Source: Thamnaconus septentrionalis (Eukaryota; Chordata; Actinopteri; Tetraodontiformes; Monacanthidae). Taken from it: DNA of 64,000 bases. The stretch is from the NCBI GenBank assembly GCA_009823395.1, contig CM020502.1, positions 28,380,944-28,444,943 of the forward strand, read 5' to 3'. The translations under genes were made by a program, and so were the position numbers. The notes below the pieces were generated by a model. That model saw nothing but the letters and a program-made list of their open reading frames with translations. It searched no databases and was not told the DNA's origin. Of the stretch, positions 34,077 through 44,973 are shown in pieces (position 1 is the first letter of the stretch; each line of letters begins with the position of its first letter).

Positions 34077-34163
34077 GTGTGTGTTTTTCCTCGTCCAGCA
34101 GATGAAAACCCAGAGGAGGTTTATTTCCAAGAGCTGCCCGTGTGGAAGAGAGAGTATTTCTAA
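31731..34163 (+). CDS. spx: Spexin (neuropeptide Q) precursor
   Basis: Six coding exons: 31731-31736, 32311-32394, 32509-32566, 32691-32753, 33386-33475 and 34099-34163, giving 121 residues with consistent phases. A hydrophobic signal peptide occupies residues 1 to about 27 (LTYALTLALLASLVS). The mature peptide NWTPQAMLYLKGTQ (37-50) is bounded by RR (35-36) and by GRR (51-53), the amidation and cleavage signal. The peptide is split by intron 3 inside its last codon. Spexin is a secreted ligand of galanin receptors 2/3 in feeding, energy balance and reproduction. Its position between golt1b and gys2 matches human 12p12.1. The last acceptor is a CAGCAG tandem, so the start of exon 6 may vary by one alanine. 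Confidence 0.98.
34018..34083. repeat. (TG)n array before spx exon 6
   Basis: TG array ending about 15 bp before the last spx acceptor. Confidence 0.95.
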
Positions 34164-34519
34164 CAAGATTTTCAAAGCCTGCCTGGAGAAACAGTGGCTT
34201 TTGGGTTTGCAAGGAATGCCAGAGGTCAAGGTGAAGGTCAATTTAATACTACGTCTGAAGAGCAACGTTTTAGTAAAAGAAGAAAAGTTGGGAATCAAAA
34301 TTTCTTCTCAGTGTTTTTTTAAGGCCACCGTGTTGTCCCAACTTTGGCGTTTGGATCTGCAACTTTACTTTTCTGGGGGAATAAACGTCATACTGCAGCG
34401 CCACCTTGTTGCAGCTCAGAGAATTGAATACATACAACATATGTCTCCAGGCCAATCACTCAGTGTCGCACCTTTTGCATGTCTCCTTATTTAATTATAT
34501 GAGTCAGGGAATTTTAAAA

Positions 34520-34525
34520 AATAAA
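34520..34525 (+). terminator. spx polyadenylation signal
   Basis: AATAAA about 357 bp after the stop codon; other AATAAA-like motifs lie within the next 200 bp. The gene converges on gys2. Confidence 0.45.
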
Positions 34526-34803
34526 ACAATTAAAACCCTGGGTACAACCATGACTCCAGAATTCAATTATGTTAAATTACCATGATGCTAAAAAATGTCT
34601 AATAAAAATAAGAAGAAATAAAGGGACAGATCTATGATTATTCAGTAATTTTATAGCATGAAAGCAACTAACTGTAAATTCCATTTGATTTGTGAAAGCC
34701 AACGTTGCAGGAAGCAAAATAAAATGTCCTTGAATTGTGAACAATGGGCTCGTTTGTTTCTTGATTTGTGTGATTTGGTGCATATAAAGTAATCATTTTA
34801 GGA

Positions 34804-34809
34804 TTTATT
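34804..34809 (-). terminator. gys2 polyadenylation signal
   Basis: AATAAA on the minus strand about 190 bp beyond the gys2 stop codon; another at about 34943-34948 is closer. Confidence 0.4.
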
Positions 34810-34999
34810 ACTTCATATTATTTGACATAGAATGAAGTTTCAGTGTGCAGTATAGTACACTGGCAGGGGAGCTACTTATTCATAAGGTAAAGAAACATCG
34901 TGTGATTCAATGATATCCATCGATTCTTCACGCAATTGTAACTTTTATTTGAATCTTTCTGCATCACTGCGTCCCGACTGACTGTGACTGATCCCAGGT

Positions 35000-35225
35000 T
35001 TAGTTTCCTGATTCTCCGTGTGGTGCAGCAGCCAGCATGAAGGGAGCCCTGATGTTCAGCCGGTCCCTCTCGGCTTCCTCGTCTTCATCGTAGGCTTCAC
35101 CTTCGTCCTCCTCATCATCACTGTGGTGAGGAGTGGAGGGCACCGACACTGAGGGGGAGGGGGGCACCGAGTAGGGCCGAGGGTAGCGGAAGCCCTCCGT
35201 CTGTGAAGAGGGCAGATTATTACTA

Positions 35226-35278
<53 letters not shown>

Positions 35279-36827
35279 CATTCATTTATATTTTTTTAAC
35301 GTATGGCTTAAAACAATGCAACAACTATACACTTTGAAGTGCAGTTTCTTGAAATAAACCCAAAAATAAATAATCTACCATTGACTTCACATGTTGTAGA
35401 CGACCTTCAGGACTTTGTGAGACATAAAGATGAAGAATAAACCTAATAATGGCTTTCACGCGAAAGAGCAGGTGGAGTCAGCTGGATTTAAATTCATTTT
35501 CAATTTGTACTAAGCTTGGGGTGAGTGTGCTCTGTGGAGGAGACAGAAGAAGAGGAGGAGGAAGAGGAGGAGGCGGTGGAGGTGGAGTATGAGGAAGAGA
35601 AGGAGGAGGAGGAAGAGATAGAGGAGGTGGTGGAGGAGGAAAGAAGGAGGAGGAATGGGAGGAAGAAGAGGAAGAGTAGGAGTAGGAGAAAGTAGAGAAG
35701 AGGAGGAGGAGGCAGAGGAAGAACAGGAGTAAGAGGAGGACGACGACGATGAGGAGGAAGAGGAGGTGGAGGAGGAAGAGGAGGAGGAGGAGGAAGGAGG
35801 TGGAGAAAGAAGAGGAAGAAGAGGAGGAGGAAGAGCAGGAGGAGGAGGAGGAGGAGGAGGAGGAGGGTGATGAAGGAGGTTGTTAGTTCATGTGAGAGCT
35901 GCAGGACTGGCAGCTTCCACTCAGTGTGGATCTTCTCCTGTCAGTCTGACAAATGTTAGACTGTCAATTAAAGCAGGCAGACCTCCACCATCCTACTGTG
36001 TCCACTGCAGGACAGGATGACCAAGCCTGTACAGCTGCACTAATAGCAGCTGGACCTGGCCGTGCTGTTGTACTCCCAAGATGGAGCAGAAACATATGAG
36101 ACTGCCAGACAGCACAGTTGAAACAGGTCATGTTCATCATCTAACAGTGTGAAACTGTCAAACAAATACAAACAAATGAAAACAATGGCATAATAAAATT
36201 ACTCTTTTATCAAAAACATGACATCATCAAACTGTCATACATTATTTTAAGAATAAGAATATTTTACTAATAAAATTTGGCGAGTTATAACAGCATTTAA
36301 CAGGAGAGAGGAAAAAAGGGTATAAAAGTGTATGTATATATATATATATAGACCTCACCTTCAAGGGAGCGATGGGGTCGACCTTGAACTTTTCAGGGAA
36401 AGCTCGGCCGAGTGCAAGATGGCGGGCATGAACATAGAACTGTCAATCACATCAGAGACATGCGTGATAAATATACAGCACAGACAGGGTGACAGACAGA
36501 CAGACAGACAGGATGACAGACGGACCCGTCCCAGGTATCTCCAGTCCAGGAGGTCAGACAGTCTCTCTGTGCGGTTCCGCTGGATGATGCGCTGCCGTCG
36601 AGACTGCTGGCAGAAACTGAACATGAACTGGGTGAGTTGGTTGCACGACTCGTCGGCCGAGCGGAACCGCCGGTCCACGATGTAAATACCTGCAGTAGCC
36701 AATCAGGAGAGAGGAGACAGAAGACAAGCGAAGGTCATTGGCAGCATCGGTGGAACCAAGCTGTCATTCATCAGCATCAAAGCTCTTCACAATTCAACAT
36801 GATGTTGTGTGAGCTGTGAGTGTGTGT

Positions 36828-36866
<39 letters not shown>

Positions 36867-39800
36867 CACCATAGGCAGCAGGATCAGACACTTGCTCCTC
36901 CATGAAGCAACCGAACCCTGACAGGTTGGTGGTCACACTGGGGATGCCCATGACGGTGCACTCACCTGCACAGGTAGACAACACACAGCATGAAGAATGT
37001 TGCTGCTTTTACAGCTGCTGCTGCACTGTTTACTGGTGTTTTTGGCAACAGAACACAAAACACTGTGAAGGACACTTGACACAAGGTCTCTCCATGTCTG
37101 AGCTGTTACCATCAGGCAGAAGATACAGGACTTAATGATAAGGCAAAACGTGATGATGGGTCCTGGGACTCCAGCACCAGTTGAAAACCACTGGTGTAGA
37201 GTAATGCACCGACTGTCTGGACCTTTTTTAAGTTAGGAAGACAATTATAAGAAATGTTTTTTTATTGCTGCTCCTTTCAAATCATGGAGGTGTTGATTCA
37301 AAGGTGGAGAGAGTGTAGGTACAAATGATGTTGTCCACCTTCATGAAGGGAATAAATAAAAAAAATAAAAAAAAATAAAGTTTGTTGTGCATGTCACAAT
37401 GACAGTAAGAGTCTATTCTACTCTATTCTGTTGTATTCTATTCAATTCAATAGCAACGTTGGCCTTCATTACATGCATATTTCTCATGGGAGCGTGGCGT
37501 TAGTTCGACCTCCCATTAGTCCGACAAATTGCGCATTGGTCCGATCTCCCCTAACCATAACCCCAAGCCGAACCCTAACCCTAACCCTAAGCTCAACCCT
37601 AACCCTAACACTAAACCCAACATTAACCCTAACACAAAGCTCAACCCTAACCCTAAACTCAACCCTAACCCTAACACTAAACTCAACCCTAACCCTAACA
37701 CTAAACTCAACCCTAACCCTAACCCTAAGCTAAACCCTAACCCTAACATTAAGCTCAACCCTAACCCTAACCCTAGTTTCAGGCCTAACCCTAATTCAAT
37801 GCGAGTCTATGGGGTGAAATTTCAACTTTTCCTAGAGACATGGGGCCACTTGCTTTTTCATCAGGAGCCCCCAAGAAGCGCCGACCCCAAATTTGGGACT
37901 TCTAGTACTTGAGGAACCCCGAAACCCTAACCCTAACCCTAACCCGAAGCTCAACCCTAACCCTAACCCTAATGGGACGTCGGACTAATGGGCAGTTCCC
38001 ATTTTTCATAGGATTCAGTACTGATTGTGTGTCATCAAGGACAATGAACAGGAGTAGATGTGAGAGCTCACCAGGTGTGTGTGTGTGTGTGCTCACCAGG
38101 TGTGTATCCCCAGGGCTCGTAGTAGGATGGAAACACTCCCAGGTTGCAGCCGCGGACAAAGTCTTCGTAGTCCATGGGCAGCAGCGGGCTGGTGGAGGAG
38201 AGGAACTCTGGGTGGAAGATGATCTTCAGGGGTCACAAACAGAGACGTCACAAATCAAGCATCAAACGCTTATTTTTTTAAAACACTTTTTTAGATATGT
38301 AAATAATTTTGTATACATGTATTATTTCTTTTTAATTCTTCTCTTTGGACTGTATATGCTATTTTAACTATGCAAGTTTGCCCAATGTGGGATGAATTAA
38401 GCCGTTCTTACTTCTTATTTACTGATCAGTGAGAAAAGCTGCATTGGATGGCAGGTTATTATTAGTGTGTGAGGTGGGAGGAGGAGGTGTGAGTACCTTC
38501 ACCCGGTCGTTCCTGGAGTTGAAGAGGCCGATGCGTCTGACGTTGCTCAGGATGGGGTCCACCGTGTCCTCCAGCATGTTGTGAGTGGTGACTGGAGGCA
38601 GGCTGTGTCTCTGGGGGGACACGGCACCACATACTGGGTGTATATATATATATAGTACACACAATCCCAAAATAGTGGGTGAAAATTAAATTAAATGTTT
38701 AATTATATATTGTTTTATATTTTAACATTTTTATAAATCACAGCCCCTGTGACCCTGAGTTAGAACGGCCGCACCAGCCTTTTCCTTATTTTACTGCTTG
38801 GATTCTGAAGCTCCACGACCGCCATGTTAGAAACTGTTCCGGAAAAACACGGCTTGGGAATGAGTGCGGCTTCTTTTGTCCTTTTTTTTAAATTCATTAC
38901 CCGTGTGTTGAATGACATGTATGTATGTATACATAATGAAAAGCGACATGCATACGCCACTTTTTTTTCTCAAACAATAAAGTTGAATTAAAAAGAAGGA
39001 CGACCACACTGTGACACAGTCTGTTTCTTTTGTCCCGCCTACACACACCGTTGGAAGTGGAACAAAGAAAATGCCTGGGAAGAAGAAATTATGCCGCACA
39101 TACTTCACCGCTGCAGACGAGTCACTGCGAGTCAATATCACTCTACGGTTACATTTCACCACTGCTGAATTATCGGCACGGGCATAAATTCCTTTAATTG
39201 GAAAAGAGGTGTGTGTGATCAGCGTGTGAGGCTGTAACGCTGCCGCTGCTGCCGCTGCTGCTGCTGCTACATACATCAGCTGAGCTGAGTCATTTTATTG
39301 ACCGGCAGCCCATTGAGGAAGCAGCTCATCAAGCTGCTCTCAGCCGCCTGCTGCTTTCCCTCCTCTGCTTCATTCATGCTCCTCACTCGCAGGCAAAGAG
39401 TTCATGAATCATCGCATTGATCTCCTCGCAGGAAATGATGCCTGCTCTCCGTTCACAAAAATCTTGCAGAGGTAATTAAAGTCTAGTGGAGATTGATCAT
39501 TGATGCCGCCGCGTGCGCGCCCCCCCCCCCCAAACCATCACCGCCAGTTTCCCCACTGCTACTGGGAAACAGAGTTCCAGTTCATCATGCTGAGAGATGA
39601 AGGCAAACACAAAACTCAGAAATTCAAAATTTCATTGAATTAAAAAGTACAGAAAAAGTGGTCTAGCAAACGTAAAAATAAAATAAAATATGTATTTCCT
39701 AAAGGTTTTTGTTGTAGTTTAAGGCCATTAAAAATCTCTTTTCATTTTGGCACAATTGCAATGAGACGTTGATAAAAAAAAAAAAAAAGCACCTGCGTTG

Positions 39801-42800
39801 CATAGATGGCTCGCTTCATGACAGTGAAGTCGTCTCTGTCCAGAATGGTGCTCATGTCGGGGATTTGCCCTCTGGAGACACAGAAACAGTTAAAACAACA
39901 TCGCCAGCAAGCACGTGTTAGAAAATGAATGCAGAGATGAAACTTAACAGAATAAGACTAACACACTTACTTTAGCAGAGCGTCGTACAGCTTCTTACCA
40001 AACTTCTCCTTGACATCATGAGCCGTATCCCTGTTAAAGTTGAAAATTAACCTTTAACATTTATTTAGAATTCATTGTATTTGCCGAATTCATATGCAAA
40101 GCTGCAAATTCAATCAACCTCAGCTAAAGTTAGTTTAAGACAGTGGTTCCCAACTGGTGAAGTCTCAGGACCCACATCACCTTTTCCCTATCATAAAGTC
40201 GCAAAGATCCCAAATTTATTCCACTAAAATAAAATAAATATACATTTGGGTTGCGATCCACCAGCTGAGAATCGCTGGTTTAGGAGATTTCAAAACAACA
40301 CCACAAAAAAAAAAATTCTCCTTGGGGAAAGACGATAGGTAAACAACAATAATAATAATAATTGAAGAACTTACCAGAGCTGTTTGCGTACCGCCTGCCC
40401 TTTGAGTGACTCCACATTAAAGTTGTTGGTTTTAGCGGGCATGATGAAGAAGACCACCACTGTCAGATCACTCCTGTGCACCTGGGTGTTCAGCCAGGAG
40501 ACACGTGAGAAGAAGAAATAAAGAAAAATTCTATCTTTCTGTCAGGTTGCAGGTTTTAAAACTGTGACGTGAGTTACAGCTTCTTTTTTTTTTTTTTACA
40601 TGTAGTTCATAGGGAAACTCACACGAAGGAGGTAGTTGAGCCGAGAAAGAGACTCCAGGAAGATGTCAGCTCCTTTGTTGGAAAACTCGTAGCGTCCGGC
40701 GATGAAGAAGTAGAGGGTCTTCTCCAGGTTGAAGTCCAGGTGCCTGCAAGAGGGACCATTGACAAGCAGGATGAAGCAGTTTCTTTCCCTCCACATGATA
40801 CACTGGAAAAATCAATTCAAGAAGATTGAATTTAAAGTATACATAATATCAACCTACCCATAGAAGTGTCCCCTGACAAACTCCTGTATCCGGGCCTTGT
40901 TGGTGGAGTGCAGGTTCTGGAACTCGTGCATGGCGGAGAACTTTTTCACATTGAGACCGTTGGGGGTGATCACGTCTGCGTGTTGAAGCAGAAACACAGG
41001 AGACATTCATGGCACACTTTATTATTATTAGGGGGGCACCGATACCAATACCGGTATCGGTACCAATACTACACCATGGTGTATCGGTAACAAGACCGGA
41101 GTCGAGTACTCTACTCATACGTGCAAAAATACATGCCAATGCCATGACACCAAAACCAGTATCAATACCACAATAACGATACCAGTATGGTGTATCGGTC
41201 ACAGTACTAGGGTTGAGTACTCTACTCGTATGTGCAAAAATAGGTGCCGATACTACCCCACTGATACCAGTATCAATACCACGATACCGATACCAGTATG
41301 GTGTATCGGTAACAACACTGGGCTTGAGTTCTCTCCTCGTACTTGCAAAAATACATGCCGATACCACCACACCGATACCAGTATCAATACCACGATAACA
41401 AAACCAGTACCAGGTATCGGTACCAATACTGGGGTTGAGTACTCTACTCCTACTCTTAAAATACATGACAATGCCGCGACACCAATACCAGTATCACTAC
41501 CACAATACCGACACCAGTCATTGTCATCATTATTATTATTAATGATAATGCTACTATTCTATCCAAAGTGACAGGAGATAATGAGAGAGGAAGTCAGTAG
41601 TTCATGCAGGTGCAGAAGCAGTGGATGGCTGAAAGGTCACTGGGTCAGTGGGTGGAAACAGGAAGTGAGCTCACCTGGCTTCCTTTGCAGCATGTGCTGG
41701 GCCTCCACCCCGGTGATGTGGGAGACGGTGGTGAAGACGTGAGCGCAGTGGGCCGCCGCCCTCTCCAGGCAGTAGCGGTGGTAGATCTGACGCTCGCCAG
41801 CCTCCTTGTCGATGTTGAACTGCAACACACACACACACACACACACACACACCTGTAATCACAACGTAACAACAATAGAGCTTGTTGTCTTTTGACAAGT
41901 AGTCTGGTGGTCTGGTGTCCTTTACAAAATATAAACTTCTTATTGGAACCTTTTCAACATCACAAAAGTCCAAGTTTTGCTTTCATTGCCGACAGCTTTG
42001 ATGGACTTATGGAATGTATCACATTTTAGCACAAGAGCAAATACAGAGACCAATTGGTAATACATTAAAATGCACTTTCTGTTATGAAAAGATTCCTTCA
42101 TTTAAACATATAGTCAACCACGACCTTGATAAATCCTGCCGCTGTGAGGCTACTGACGTTTCTGAAGAGCGTTCACACAACTCCTGGACATTGAGGTAAA
42201 AATAACTGCAACTTTCCCAGCAGATATTTGTGTCTTTACCTGCAGCAATACTAATTACAATATACTGTATGTGGCACTACTTGTAAACTACTGTTACTAC
42301 TCACAAACTGTGACCCCGTGCCGCATCTCCCATAATAACCTGCCACTCGGCCGACCATCCTCATTAGTTTGATGATGTGCAGCATTGATTGCTCAGTTTC
42401 ACTGACAGACCTGCCGCAAAACGTGTTGCAGTCAACAGGGCAGAAATGCATATGAATGTTTTCTTGTCAATAGAGCAGATGAGGCACCTTGTCCATCAAT
42501 GGATGGCCTTTAGTGATCCAACTGGCCTTTAGCAGCAGAGCAACAAACATCCAATTACAGCCTGAGTACCTCTCACGGCTATTAACGATGCTCTCAGTGC
42601 TGCTAAAGGCTCCACTTTAACCTTTGAATGTAAAAATAAATGATGAATGCTGACGTGTTCTGTCCACATTCACCATTTACAGAAATATATCTATATATAT
42701 ATTTTTTAAATTCTTCTTTCCTGTTTTTTGAATTTACTTTTATTTTTAGTTTGCAGAGATTTGATTTTATTTCATAAGCAACACGCCCTCGTGTTCACCA

Positions 42801-44940
42801 TATGCGGCATATAGGATGTATATTCTATGCAGTCGCGAATATCGTATAATTTCAAAACCATTTCAAAACTTTGTTGCTCTTTTTGTCCAATTAGTCACCA
42901 TTTGTGACAATTATAGATGCATATATACCGTAAATACAAATATATATTAATGAAAAGCATCATTCTCAAACAGATTCATGTTGACAGGAAATGTTGCATG
43001 TTTCAATGTTTTGTTTTCAGTCAGTCAAGTGATTATTTCTCAATGGGCACCATACATGCACAGAGGAAGATGCCCAGTGACATCTCACCTTGTCCAGGTT
43101 GTTGTAAAAATCTGCATTTCCAGCACAAAGGTAGCGTCCGAGCAGTGTGGCATGAGTGGTGAAAACCGTGGCCAGCGGGATGCTGCGGGAGCGGCTCAGG
43201 ATCAGCCCGGGACCGGCCTGCCACTCGTGGAAGTGAGCAATCACGTTGGGCTTGTCGCCCAGCTCGTCTGTCAACTGGAAGAGCCACAAGTGAGGATTGA
43301 GCGGAGCGGTGTTGACTGATAAAAGACGCTGCGGTGTGACCCCTCGCCGACCTCCTTGAAGAACCAGGCCACCAGGGAGCCCAGGATGAGGGCGTCGTTG
43401 GCCTCGCGGTCGTGGAAGGGCAGGCCGATGTGGCAGTTCTGCCACAGGTCGCCCTTCCAGCGGTCCAGGTTCCAGGCTGCAGAGCCAATGTCAAACAGGA
43501 TGACGTAAGGGTTCCCCTCAATCAGCCAGCGGCCAAAGTGAACCTGCGGCACCACAAACAGGAAGTAAGTACATTTAGTAACAACAACTATGACAACTTG
43601 GGAAAAAATCTATTTCCCTAATTCAGTTGTGTTGTTCAACACATTTAGAGGAACTGTTGCAGCTATTTGTCATTTTTGTAATATTTAATTATTTAGTTTC
43701 ATTTGGCTTGATTAATATACCTTTGATTTGATCATAATATTTAGCATTATTTGAGTTGACGTGAATGCTTATTAATTATTTTATTTTTAAGGTATTTTAT
43801 AGCTCTGGAACACTAGGTGATCTATATGTATATGTATATGTATATGTATGTATGTATGTTTAAATGTATGTATGTATGTATGTATGTATGTATGTATGTA
43901 TGTATATACACATATATACTGTGAAGCTAAAACATTGTTTGGTGGTTGTTGTTTTTTTTTATCCAAAGTTTTCACAGGTGCAATGGTACATTTTCATTTC
44001 AAGTATTCTGTGGTTTTCCAAAATATAAGACTTAAACAAACAAAAATAGAGGCAAAAACCCCTCAGTAATAAAAACCCAAGCCTGCACCCGCCCCCAGAT
44101 GCACACAGTACACACACTCTCCGGCAGACTGGCTAATGTACGTCTGAGTGTCACCTGCGTAACTGTGGAAGCTGATGTCTCCTGATGACGTCCACAAGGG
44201 GGAAGTGTGTAAAGATTGAAAAGAACTGGGCCTTAAAATTGACCCTTGGGGAACCCTATACTGGATTCTGTGTGTTGTGGAGGAGGAACACGTATCCAGA
44301 CTTGGAAGGAAACATCAATCTGTGAGAATAGAGCAGTTGAAAACAGTGCCAGGGAGGCAAATAGGTTTCTAGATCTGTTTGATAAAATGTGATGGTCCAC
44401 TACAGTATCAAAGATCCGGTAGAACCAAAACTGTGAGTTTGATTTTGTCTTAGAAGAAAATTTTGCTTTTAAGACTTTAGGAACTTTCCAATATTTTTCC
44501 AATATTTGTGCAACTGATGCAGAAGTAAATGTCAACCTTGAAAGAATACGGAATATCCAAATACAAACGGGTGTGTCTTATTAGTCTTGATGTCTGTAAA
44601 AAAAAATAAACAAAAAAATAAATCTGTTTTATTCTTTTACTGTGCAGTAAAATACAGCCCCGAATTGGTGTGCAGTTGTGTTTGCAACTGAAAACATTAT
44701 TATTAACATTTGTAAATCGTACTCGCTGGGTGTGCGTGCCTTTTGGTGCTCACCACGTGTCTTTATATGTTCTTGTACTTTATGAACTAAAAGGGCGCTA
44801 CGCATGTTTTGTCCACTGGGTGGCAATGTTGCAACGTGGTAGTTTTTTTTATTTATTTATTTATTTTTATTTTAGAGGGAATCACAAAAGAAACCATCAC
44901 CTTTCCCGTTTTCCTTCTCGGCCTCACTGTCTCTCTCCCC

Positions 44941-44973
<33 letters not shown>

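Noticed and set aside
37516..37912. Open frames with Asn-Pro or Leu-Gly repeats
   Set aside because: Translation of the CCCTAA telomere-like arrays.
40849..41466. 205-codon minus-strand frame with a 37-residue repeat
   Set aside because: Comes from the 111-bp minisatellite in gys2 intron 5 running into exon 6; not a separate gene.
44050..44590. Possible dispersed repeat in gys2 intron 2 (GACCCTTGGGGAACCC motif)
   Set aside because: The wording resembles common teleost repeats but I could not fix its borders or family, so it is not annotated as a feature.
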